64,000 nt of DNA from Blastocystis hominis. Lineage: Eukaryota; Sar; Bigyra; Opalinata; Blastocystidae. The notes under the pieces were generated by a model. That model was not told the DNA's origin, ran no database searches, and saw nothing but the letters and a program-made list of their open reading frames with translations. Numbering within the stretch: position 1 is the stretch's first letter; each line of letters starts with the position of its first letter. The stretch lies in the NCBI RefSeq assembly GCF_000151665.1, contig NW_013171838.1, positions 915,526-979,525 of the forward strand, read 5' to 3'. The position numbers and the translations under genes were made by a program. This document shows positions 32,520 to 43,146 of this stretch, one piece after another.

Positions 32520-33892
32520 ATGAGTTTTTTGGCAAAAGTATCTCCGATACATTTGTTACGCCGTGCATTTACTCGTGTGATCAATATCGAGAGCATTCCC
32601 GCTTTTGATAAATATGACCACTTGAGTAACATGGAATCCAAAGATCTCTTTCAGTTCGAGCCCTTCAGTGACGAGGACCACATTGTAGACGTTTGTGGTG
32701 GCGATTTAGCTTGTAGGCCTTTCCACGCGAGCAGCCTGGAAAGGATTATGACCTGAACTGGTCTCTAGCGAATGAGTGGTTTACAGTCTGGGGAAACGCG
32801 TATCGCAACCCGGACCGCTCGTTGCTTATGAGTCATTTAAAGTGCGTCCGCGACAAGTGCGGGAATGCATTTTGTAAGCGGACGTACGTCTCGGACTGCG
32901 ATGTTCCCTCCCTGACCAGTGATTTCGAGGAACTCTCTGACGAAGTCAAGGAGTTCCTCTCCAAGGTCCCTAACCTCTACGTGGAAGACGCCGCTGTCTG
33001 TTCCGGCCGCCTCCTCGAGACCCGCATTCGCAGCGTCACGAACGACCCTGCGACAGCCCTTCTTCTCAAGAACATGCTCGTATGCTTTTTCTTCTTCTCT
33101 CCCTTCTCACGCCCAGCACCGCATGCCTCTGCGCCACCCGCAGACCCCGCATCCGCTGAGCCTCATCGTGGCGCGCGGACTCTCTCGGCCCTTCACCGCC
33201 ATCGGCGAAGACCTCCACTCCCGCTCTCTCACCGTCCTCGTGGGCGGCGAGGTCTCGCCTCGCCTCATCCTCCGCTCCCTCGCCACCGCCACCGCGCAAG
33301 TCTTCGACGCCGAGCGCGGCCGCGTGGAGATGGCTGCGGGCGAGAGCAACACGCCGCCCATCAAGGGACCCATCAGCAAGTGCATCCTGCCCTGCTGCAC
33401 GTGCATCGCCGCCTCGGGGGACGTCAAGCTGGCGTTTGGCGCGGCGGCGAAGACGGCGATCACCGCGCTGGCCGCGGAGAACCGGCTTTTCTGCGATGGG
33501 GACACCGTGCTGTCGCGGGACGGAGTGTCTCGCGTGTTCGCGGGGGTGTGCTGTGATGGAGAGAAACTGGAGAAACTGGGGAAACTGGGGAAACTGGGGA
33601 AACCCGGAGAAGGAGAGATGGTGTTGAACCAGAAGGTGTACCGAGCCGTGGAGGGTGATAATTTGCTGGTGATGCCGAACGAAGTGTTTTTTGTGGAGAA
33701 TGAGGGAGAGGAGGGCATGCTGTCCGATGGAAAGGAAGTTTTGGATAAACTGGGGAAATATATTGGGAATGATGAGTACGCTGCGTTTGCAATGGAACGG
33801 TTGCAGGTGAGGGTGGTCTTGTTTGTGCTGATGTGTAGAACGCGGTATTCCGTACGATTCACGGTGATTCGTTAGAGAAACTTCTAAAATAG
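32520..33892 (+). CDS. Uncharacterised protein with presequence-like start
   Basis: I do not recognise it. Start MSFLAKVSPIHLLRRAFTRV is Arg-rich and presequence-like. Exon 2 begins AFPREQPGKDYDLNWSLAN; later blocks are DCDVPSLTSDFEELSDEVK, HPLSLIVARGLSRPFTAIGE and TVLVGGEVSPRLILRSLATA, ISKCILPCCTCIAASGD and KTAITALAAENRLFCDGD. A repeat of Lys-Leu-Gly (EKLEKLGKLGKLGK) sits at 33555-33600. The C terminus reads AVFRTIHGDSLEKLLK, TAG 33890-33892. Introns of 32, 37 and 32 nt. The IVARG/VGGE blocks suggest an enzyme fold, but I would not assign one. TGTTTGTT at 33929-33936. Confidence 0.65.
33552..33602 (+). repeat. 12-bp codon repeat (GGGAAACTG) coding Lys-Leu-Gly
   Basis: Four to five copies of AAACTGGGG in frame; recent slippage expansion in the uncharacterised gene. 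Confidence 0.75.
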
Positions 33893-33928
33893 TTTCGTTT
33901 CTTTTAATTTACGGTGCTCCTAGTTGAA

Positions 33929-33936
33929 TGTTTGTT
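33929..33936 (+). terminator. TGTTTGTT element
   Basis: Perfect element 37 nt downstream of the stop of the uncharacterised gene. Confidence 0.55.
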
Positions 33937-34049
33937 GCATACGGCGAAAAATCGCGGAACTATTTTCAAAAAGAATATCTATTCAAACTTAGAGTGCTTC
34001 TATCTCTTGATATTACAGGTATAAATATTCATAGATTGAGTGTTATCTA

Positions 34050-37000
34050 ATGGGTAATAATCAAGGAAAGCCACTATCCAAAAGGGAAGTACAATCAAAG
34101 CTAACTTCCACGCAGAGATTGTACATTAATTCTTGGTATCTATGTCTCTCCGACGAAGATAAAAGGACGATCAGGAAGACTGTTTTTGTTGAAGATGTCC
34201 AGAAGCGCTTTGTAAACATGCCCATCTATATTACGAATGCTATATTTGACTGTATGGACCCGGATTCCAGGGGAAATGTTTCTGAAGATGCCTTTTTTTA
34301 TCTTGCCTACATCATTCTCAACGGATCTTTCGAGGAGAAGCTCCGGCTCACCTATAAGCTTCTTCAGCGTATAGGAAAGACAGCAGAAGTTTCTGTCAGC
34401 TGCATTCTGCAATTTTTCCAGAGTGTGGACACACGAACTGGAAGTGATGTCGACTGGAGCTTCCGAAGGCTTTTGCAGGATCTTGGGATCGATAGCAATT
34501 CTCCTCAGGATGTTATCATCACCTGGGATACTTTTTACTCTTTTGGCATTCACCATCCGAACTGTCCGATTATATGCTGGGTCAGCCGTTTTCAGGAACA
34601 GATCGAGTCCGCCTGCATGATTCGTCAGGAGATCGCGGATGATGAGAGCAGTGGGAACGCAAAGCTCTCGAAGCTCTTCTACACAAACCGGCGGAACCTT
34701 ATCTACGAACACATCCACGACATGTCCACCTCTGTGCTGATGGAGATCTACGGAATTTTGAGTCGCTGCAGCAGCCAGGGGTTTATCACCAAAGCGCAGT
34801 GGCTGTCGGAGATGAGCAAGTTCTTCTCGCAGGATTTGGTGACGATGTGGGGATTCGGTTTGGGAGTGAGGTCTCTAGGGTGTTCACGGAATTTTCGAAG
34901 GAGCAGAAGCGACTCAACATCTACGAAGTCGTGTCTGCGATGTGTTTGCTTTGCCACGATCCGATCGACCAGCGATTGCGCGCCGCTCTCCATCTTTTCA
35001 AATACACCTGCAAGGCTGTGGACCAGTTCACGGCAAGCGATCTGATCATCCTTTTCACGAACGGAGTCACCATGTTCGCCATCGACAGCAGCTTCGATTA
35101 CGCGGAGGAGACCACCGAGAGCGAGGAAGAGGACGGGCGCATCCACGTGCGCCGTCGACTGAGCCAGGACGACACATCGCACCACTCGGTAGCGTTGCTG
35201 CGGCTGTGTGAGCAGTAGAACATCTCGTCTCTTGTCGGCGCGCTGTTTAAAGGGAGAGAGGAGAAGGCCACGATCAGCACCAACGAACTGCTCGAGTGGA
35301 TCGCCGATCACCCCTCGCATTATTCCTTCCTGACCCACCAGCTCCGACCCGAATACCCGCTGCCCAGCGGTCCTGAAGACGAGTTGAAGGAATACAAGCG
35401 GCTTTTCAAGGAGTTCAGTCCGGACAATCTCGTCGCGAACGAGCTGTACTTCGTGGTGGCGAAGCATTGGTGGTCGCTGTGGATCCAGTACATCCACGGC
35501 GCCGATGCGGACCAAGTTCTCCACGCGCAGCGTCCCGGGGCGATCAACAACTCCAACCTGATGGAAGACGACGAGCTGCGCCTGCTGTCGAATCTGACCG
35601 AGAAGAAAGAGTACATGATCATCTCGGAATCGCTGTGGAACGCGATTTATCATTGGTATGGCGGCGGACCGGTGATTTCGCGCCGCGTGATCCGAGCGAG
35701 CAATAAGAATTTGGAGCTCGAGCTCTACCCGCTCTTGCTGCACATTTGTCTGTGCAACGAGGACGGCACGCCCGACCAATCCAACGAATCGCTGCTGTGC
35801 AGCAAAGTGCAGACGGTGGAGCGCGTGAAGAAGCGAATCTGCCAGATCTACGATTTGGAGCCGAACAAATGCCGACTGTGGATCCTCGAAGACGCGCAGG
35901 ACAACGATATTCTGCTCAAGGACGAGAAGAAAACGCTGGAGGACCTGGAGCTCTGCGAGGAAGCGACGGTGATGATCGAGGAGCGGAACGAGAACGGAGC
36001 GTTCGTCTACGGAACGTCGGACGATCGGAAGACGAAGCGATCGAACGGGGTGCCCGGCCTCACGGGGCTGGAGAATTTGGGAAACACGTGCTATATGAAT
36101 TCGTCGCTGCAGTGTCTCACGCACACCAATCTTCTGCGCGACTACTTTTTGTCAGGAGATTATGCGTCGGACATCAACCCGGAGAGCAGCGACGGGATGA
36201 ACGGCGAGCTCGCCAACGCGTTCGGCGTGCTGATGTCCGCGATGTGGGAGATGCAGACGCGCGTGATCGCGCCGCGTCGGTTCAAGAACGAGCTGTGCAT
36301 GTTCCAGCCGCAGTTTCAAGGGTACACGCAGCACGACGCGCAGGAGCTTCTCTCTGTGGTGCTGGACGTGCGATTGGAGGGAGGGAGTGAGGAGTAGGGG
36401 CTCAGCGAGGATTTGAATCTCACGTACAAAAAGCCTTACGTGGAACTGGACGGAGATTATTGCTCCGAGAGCGAGTTGGCGAGACGGTATTGGGTTCTGC
36501 ACTGTTCGCGCGAGCAGAGCATCATCACGGCGCTGTTTTGCGGGCAATTCAAATCGCTCGCGCAGTGCACGGCGTGCAATTACAGCAGTGCGAAGTTCGA
36601 CCCGTTCACCGTTCTGCAGCTGCCGCTTCCCAAAACCGAGATGAAGTAGGGAGAGAGAGAAAAGACGGGGTTTGATCGATAGAGCGCTCTCGCTGATTCT
36701 CAGCTATTCGACAGGCCGTGTTCCGATCCAGTGCTCGATTCGCGTTCCAGCGGACAGCACCGAAGAGCAAATCAAGGAGGCGCTGAACGAGCTGGATCCG
36801 TCGTTCAATCTGGGGGACTGCCGAATCCAACTGGGTCGCGTGGAGGACAACAACGTGATCGAAGTGTTCGAGAGCTCGAAGCGCTTGAACGAGATCAACC
36901 TTTCCGATCTGACCGTGTTCGTGCTTCCTCCCGAAGGCTGCTATCTGGGAAAGCCTGCGCATGAGCAGTATTTGCGCAGCGCGGTGATCCACAAGATCGA

Positions 37001-38907
37001 GAAGGACCAGGTGTACAAGCTGCTCATTAAGGGTCCGAACGGATTGCCGTTGACTGGGAAGGTGACGGAGATATACACCGATTTCCGGTTCCGCGTGGCG
37101 TGTTCCGACTCGCAGGTGCGCCAGATGATGATCACGGAGTTCGCAGACCGCGAGCAGTACATGCTTCGACCCGGCGACTACGTTTATGTGGAGCGGTTGC
37201 ATTGAACGACGGGGCTGAGCGATAGAGAGGCGAAAAAGTATCTTCCCGGGATCTACATGGGGACCTCCGCGATGTACAAAGACCAATACATGGTTCGGAT
37301 TTTCCCGTCCGAGCAGGAGCTCTCCGTGCCGCTAGGAAGGCTCTATCGTCGTCTCCCGCGCGTGCGTCGCATGTACGTGATTCAGCGCTACATGGGTATT
37401 GTACGACGATCCTCCAAGGACTGTTGATCCTAGAACGACGATTATTATCTTGGATTCAACACGCCGATCATGGCCGGCGTGCCGCAGGCCATCGATTTGA
37501 TCCCCGAGTTCGTCACGGGTCGTCAGCTCTACGACTACATTTCCCATCATTTCCGCAAAACCATCTCCAATCCCATCACCGTATTTCCCCTTTTTCCCCT
37601 TTTCTCCGCAGCAAACCGCGGTAAACACGATGAATTCTTCGTCTCGCCACCTCATGCCGCGCGTTCTCATGCGCACCGCTTCGATCCACATCACCCAGCC
37701 CGTCTGCTCCTCCTTCATGGACTCCGAGCTTCCCTACCACTCCTACGCCTCGCTTCCTCCCATCAGCGCCGAAGACGAGTCCGAAAGCCGCTCGTCCGGG
37801 CAGACCCCTCCGGAAATGTTCAAGAAAGAGTGGGGCTTTATGAAGGAGGAGGAGATGGAGTCGAAGATCGGGAAGTATTATGGGTTTGTGCTCAAAATGG
37901 TGGATGCTTCGGGGATGTCCTGCATCGCGTGCCATTGGCTGAACGGGTGCACGGGGTGCGTCATCGTTCCGGACGACACGCCGCTGAACTGCCTGACGAC
38001 GAGCCGGAAAATCGCGGTGGACTGGGAGAGCGACTTCTTGAAGGACCACTTCCATCAGATTCTGTACGAGAACACGGTAGCGCACTGGTCGGTGGAGAGC
38101 GAAGACGCGACGGGGAAGCAGAACATTCTGCTCGAAGAGTGTCTGGACAAGTTCGTGCAGACCGAGATCCTGCAGGACGAGCAGAAGCTCCGCTGCGATC
38201 ACGTAGGCGCCGCGTGGATTTCTCTCTCTGTAGTGCAAGCTCTTCACGAACCACTCGCTGTCTCTGCGGATCTGGCGCACGCCGCCCATCCTGGTGATCC
38301 ACTTGAAGCGGTTCCACAGCAACTCGCACGGGTACACCAAGCTGCAGTTCAACGTGGAGTTCCCGCTCACCGACTTCGATATCGCGCGGTACACGGTCGG
38401 AGAGACGCCGAACGTGGGGTGGGCGGATCTGAAGTACTGGGAATTGCTGGGCGGGCAGTACAATTCGACGCAGAAGGAGAACACGCCGGTCGATTTGATG
38501 GAGAAAAGCGAGAAGAAGTGGGAGGAGTTCGAGGCGCAGCACACGAATCTCGTTTGAGTGAGGAGGGCGATCGAGCGTAGGCGATTCCGGCCGAGCGGAG
38601 CAGCTGCACGAAGTACGATCTCTACGGAGTGATCAATCACCACGGAGAAATGGAGGGAGGGCATTATATCAGCTCGATTCTGGCGGCGGATGGGAAGTGG
38701 TACTCCATTAATGACAGTCGGTATATGCCGATCCCGCAGAACAACGTGCTGAGTCCTTATGCTTATATTCTGTTCTATGTGAGGCAGGATGTCAAGGATG
38801 CGGACTTTAGAACGCTGTTCCATCCACAGAAGAATGAGGTCGAGGAGACGGAGGAGGAGACGGAGGAGGAAGGGGGAGATGGAAAGAAGAAGTGCACTAT
38901 TATGTAG
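34050..38907 (+). CDS. USP32: USP32-type ubiquitin carboxyl-terminal hydrolase with possible lipid sites at both ends
   Basis: Cysteine protease removing ubiquitin. N-terminal calcium-sensor-like EF-hand region (from MGNNQGKPLSKREV), then a DUSP domain (EYKRLFKEFSPDNLVANELY, KHWWSLWIQYIHG), a ubiquitin-like part, and the USP core. Catalytic Cys in GLENLGNTCYMNSSLQCL (near 36075), zinc Cys pairs CIACHWLNGCTGC and RCDHCKLF, catalytic His in NHHGEMEGGHY (near 38640) and YILFYVRQ. This is the order of human USP32. The end KKKCTIM is a CAAX prenylation box, as human USP32 has, and Gly2 could be myristoylated. Introns include 35190-35219 (30 nt), a 30-nt one at 36369-36398, 37-nt, 31-nt and 29-nt ones; all restore frame. 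Stop TAG 38905-38907. Confidence 0.93.
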
Positions 38908-38938
38908 TTGACGTTTTTTGTTGTGAAAGACAGAGATT

Positions 38939-38946
38939 TGTTTGTT
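38939..38946 (+). terminator. TGTTTGTT element (USP32)
   Basis: Perfect element 32 nt after the USP32 stop and 18 nt before the start codon of the next gene. Confidence 0.6.
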
Positions 38947-38963
38947 GACATACTTTTCGATCG

Positions 38964-39805
38964 ATGATATATACAAAGTTCGATAGTAGGTGGAGCAAGG
39001 TAATTAGTAAGGACGATATTGTGAGTGTTGGCACAAATGTGGGAGAGAGTTGGTTGTTTCACTTGTAGAATGGCTGGAAGCAGGGGACGGCGGTACTGCT
39101 GAATCTGGAATATGTCCGAATAAGAATAGATGAAACAGGAAGTATGGTCGATGCAAACTGCAAATCAGTAAAAATATTAAAGAAGAAGAGTAATCCATAT
39201 AATAGTTAGCCAAAATATAGTTTCAGAACAACAGAACGTTCAAATCGAGATAAGTGATTTGGTGACAATCGACTATGACGTATCTAAAAGAGTACTTGTT
39301 GTTATGAATAGAATGAAGTCGTGTCTGGGATCATTACGTCCACAGGAATGTCTGTTGAAGTGTTGATTACATCCTCCAAGAAGAATGGTAGAAAAGTGAT
39401 GGTTAAACCCGAATCACTACAATTTGTAGCAAAAGGCTACTCCACTGGTAATGAATTGTTTTTCTTGTTGAGTAGAGCCGTTTTCATCCCTATCTACCCT
39501 GAATAATACCAATCAGAAAATTCTCAATCACATTGATCCCTACAATCAGAATCATACACAACTCTATTCCCATGGAGTAGCAATTCTTTACCCAGCGCCC
39601 TGTATTATAATGGTTGTTCCGCCCCAAGTCAGTAGGAACTCTATCGCTTTTTCATCTAGGACCTGAAGATTATCCTGAAGCCATGGCAGTCCAGTTCCCG
39701 TGGAGACCAAACGACAGTCCGACGATTTTACCGGTGATTCGAATGCATCCCGGGACTGTGGTGGTTATAGTTCCTGGAGATTCGACGAAGGATGACATGA
39801 TGTAA
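38964..39805 (+). CDS. Uncharacterised small beta-rich protein
   Basis: No family recognised. Start MIYTKFDSRWSKVISKDDIV; then NGWKQGTAVLLNLEYVRIRI, SEQQNVQIEISDLVTIDY, NEVVSGIITSTGMSVEVLIT, LQFVAKGYSTEPFSS, YSHGVAILYPAPCIIMVVPP and RPEDYPEAMAVQFPWRPN, ending PGDSTKDDMM, TAA 39803-39805. Five introns of 28-32 nt (for example the one starting GTGGGAGAGAG before NGWKQG) are all needed and consistent, which argues that it is a real gene. Alternating hydrophobic strands suggest a beta fold. No signal peptide or membrane helix. Confidence 0.6.
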
Positions 39806-40134
39806 TCGTAATTGCAATTTATGTTTTTTTGATTGAACATATGTGTTACTTGATTCGTGAACAAGGATTTTTTAAATTAGAAATAAAAATAATATTAGGC
39901 AAATAAGGTTGAGATGAGAGTTGGTAGTAGAGTATATATTGGTTGTGAAATATGTCGAAGCAATGAATCGATTGAAGGTTATTATAGATAGATACATAAG
40001 ATAGGAATTGAATGCATGAATTACTAAATATATCATAAGAAATAGTTTTGACTCAGCGGTATTATGAGTTAAAAGCAAAAGAAGCAAAAAGTGTAAAATA
40101 AACTATATTTTGAATGTATTAGTATGTTTTACTT
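39806..40134. other. AT-rich intergenic region
   Basis: About 330 bp, very AT-rich, no open frame of interest. It marks the left edge of the AT-rich island. Confidence 0.6.
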
Positions 40135-41720
40135 ATGCAGTTGATTCCTAATAAAGATATATCTAATGTAAATATACGTAATTTTAATCAAAATATCATC
40201 CAGAATATGCAGGGATACTTGGATAAAGAAATGAAACCAAATGGCTGGATTTCACTCATATTGAGTAATAGAGAATGTGTAGTACTGCAATTCAATAATG
40301 GAGTATTCATGAATCAAGGATTTGTGTTGAGTGAGCAGAAAGTGTTGAAAGTGTTTGGAGATTATCAAATTGGTTCTATTTCATATAATGAAGAACAATC
40401 CATAGAAGTAGTAGAAGGAATCGTGGATTTGGATCATGGAAGTCGATTTGAAGGATTGGTATTGACAGAAAACAAGTTTGGAATTCCATTTGGATATGGT
40501 GAAATATATGATGATGATGGAATATTGGTGTACAAGGGCATAATGATCAATTGGAAACGATTTGGATATGGAACGAGTTATCATAATAATGGTTTGATTG
40601 AATATGAAGGATATTGGTGTGATGATAAGCGATTTGGAAGAGGAAAACTGTATGATCGATATGGTAAATTAGTGAATGAATGTGAATGGTATAATGGAAT
40701 TGAATGCGATACTGAGAAATATGAAGGTGATGGAAGCAAACCACTGAATATCGGAATGAAACATTTGAAACTGACTGACAATTGTGTATTGGTTGATTGG
40801 GATGTTTCATTGTTGTATAATTTGGAATCAATCGAAATTGGCAATGATTGTTTTGAATCAGTGAAAACATTCCAAATCGATGGATTGAATCGATTGAAAA
40901 CTATCAAAATCGGCCAGAATTCATTCACTCAACTGAAACAATCTAACTGGAACTGTAAGATAGCAAACAACCAATCGAAATCATTCCACATATTGAATTG
41001 TGAATCATTAGAATCCATTCAAATTGGTGAATATAGTTTCAGTGATTTTGGAGGAGACTTTGAATTGAAGAATCTACCACAATTACAATCCATTCAAATT
41101 GGTAACATTAGTTACATGGGATATGAATCATATAATTTCTATTCCAGTTCATTTGTGATTCGAGGTATTAAATAGATATTGAATATTTGTATACATAGAT
41201 CTTCCAAATCTACAATCCATCACAATTGGTGATAGGGCATTTGAAAGCAGTCTAACAACAATAATTGATAGTATTGAAAGAATTAGAATGAAATGATTGA
41301 TGTAGATCTACCATCATTACAATCCATTCACCTTGGTATCTATTCACTCTCTGGAGAATATAACGATAGATCCTGTTCCTTGATAATGCGAAGTAGTAAT
41401 GAATTGATTCTAAATGATTTGCTTTGTAGATCTTCCAAATCTAACATCCATCAATTCTGAAGGATTTAACTTTGAATATCCTTGTCTTGTAACATTAGAG
41501 AGTATAATAAAGATTGGATATTGATAGTATTTAGATATTCCAAATCTTCAAAATATCGATTTGCTGAATTCATTTGAGCATGTCCAATGGAAATCAATTT
41601 CAAGTATTGTTTAACTGACTATATTCTTTTCTAGATATTTCTCCTAAGCTAGCTGACTTCATCAAAATCTATCCAAAACCTTCGGCCTATCACAGGAAAC
41701 GGAATTGTATTGTCTATTAG
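40135..41720 (+). CDS. MORN and leucine-rich-repeat protein with one LRR per exon at its end
   Basis: Exon 1 (40135-41163) encodes a start MQLIPNKDISNVNIRNFNQN, MORN-like repeats (FGYGTSYHNNGLIEYEGYW, RFGRGKLYDRYGKLV) and then leucine-rich repeats of the BspA-like type (LESIEIGNDCF, LKTIKIGQNSF, LESIQIGEYSF, LQSIQIGNISY). Five introns follow (31-37 nt). All are in phase 1 and all acceptors read TAG followed by ATCTTCCA or a close variant, so each of the next exons is one repeat: LPNLQSITIG, LPSLQSIHLG, LPNLTSI, IPNLQNID, then a short last exon KLADFIKIYPKP. Stop TAG 41718-41720. No signal peptide. Codon use is strongly AT-biased compared with neighbours. Confidence 0.75.
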
Positions 41721-41879
41721 CAAATAGAAAGCAAATTACAGAGAGTAATCAAAATTACCTATTATGAGTGTTTGGAAGTGATTGAAATTGATACGATACA
41801 ACGCGATAAGACTTGAGAGTAAAATTCTGTATGCTGTGAAAGTGTATTATTCAAAATGGGGTTCTTTTGTTTGATCAAA

Positions 41880-42300
41880 TAGAATAGGTAATCAAACACT
41901 CTATTAATCCAAATCAACAATAATCGAACGTGTTGAATGAGTTTGACTGAAATGAGTCATCCAAATCTTTCATCATTTCTCTATATTCAACTTGGTGAAC
42001 ATGTGATTTAGAAAATATTTTGGAAACATGCTCATTGACAATGAGAATTTGAAATGAGGTTATTTGATATAATAGAATGCAGTTCTTTCAAATTGAACAT
42101 CCATCTATATTGAAAGAGATGGTAACTGTGAACCTCATATAATAATATCGGAAAAAAGCTCTACATATTCAATATTGATCGTATTTCGATATTTAGTATT
42201 ATCAGTATACCAATTTGTCTGATTATACAAACCAGATCAATCGAAATCAATTTCAAGTACTGTTCGACTGATTTGATTACTTTCACAAATGTTTCTTCTA
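41880..42300 (+). pseudogene. Relic of a second MORN/LRR gene copy
   Basis: Degenerate stretches resemble the 3' exons of the gene at 40135-41720: CATCCAAATCTTTCATCATT then CAACTTGGTGA near 41960-42000, and a piece near 42240-42270 close to the segment at 41590-41610 (both contain GAAATCAATTTCAAGTA). No open frame links them. Best explained as a decayed tandem duplicate. Confidence 0.5.
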
Positions 42301-43146
42301 TATTATCTGATGTGTTATTTACCCTCCAGATCAACTAAATACTCTATTTTATTCAGATTCAGATTCAGTAATATCCATCATCACTATATTACACTTGAGA
42401 CTGAATATTATTCACAATCAGTATTGTTGTGTTATTTCTATTGGATTTACACCCTTCGTGCAATTCAGTCTTCACTGTATATTCAATGCTTCCTTTGTTT
42501 ACTTCTCTGTTCCAAATCCCATACCGTCCTTTTGCCTTCATTCATTGATTTAGGAACCAATCTTTAATTCAGTCTCTTTCAAAAGTATCATCACTACATA
42601 AATTCGTTTTACTAGTATATCCCAATCCTTTCTGTTTTCAATTATAATAATGACAATAAAAACCTTTAAAAATGAATATGAGAGTTACATTGATATGATC
42701 AAACTTGCTCCATTGATCAGCAAATAATAGACTTTTCCTTACAAATCACTGAATTAACTTGGTCGATTGAATGAAGACTATCAGAGGAATAGACTTGATC
42801 GAACTAAATTGGTAATGGAGATCACTATAAAGATCAGTTAGAGAATTTGAAAGACCAATATAACAATTCACAGACATTTATACCATCAAATCTATGTATT
42901 TACTTCCACTAGGCTTATTTTTGTAATGCAACTACGAATCAATTATTGTAATAAAAAATATAACTCCATAGGATCTTAGTATCTCACTTCACTCCTATTG
43001 TATATATTCACAATACTATTAGATTGTATTTCCAACAAAACCAGAAAAAATAACTCATTCATTTACCTAGTATACACTTCTTTGCAATACATATATTTGG
43101 CTCTATTACTTTCCTCCAAATAGCAACACATCTAGAATAGCAACAG
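42301..43146. other. AT-rich region without supported gene
   Basis: About 850 bp. A 92-codon open frame at 42289-42567 is rich in Tyr, Leu and Ser and has no codon or domain support. Possibly further decayed LRR sequence. Confidence 0.5.

Noticed and set aside
32414-32641. Minus-strand frame of 75 codons upstream of the giant gene
   Set aside because: Overlaps the first exon of the plus-strand gene at 32520, whose splicing and continuation are better supported.
42289-42567. 92-codon open frame in the AT-rich island
   Set aside because: Composition and lack of any domain suggest chance; it overlaps decayed LRR-like sequence.
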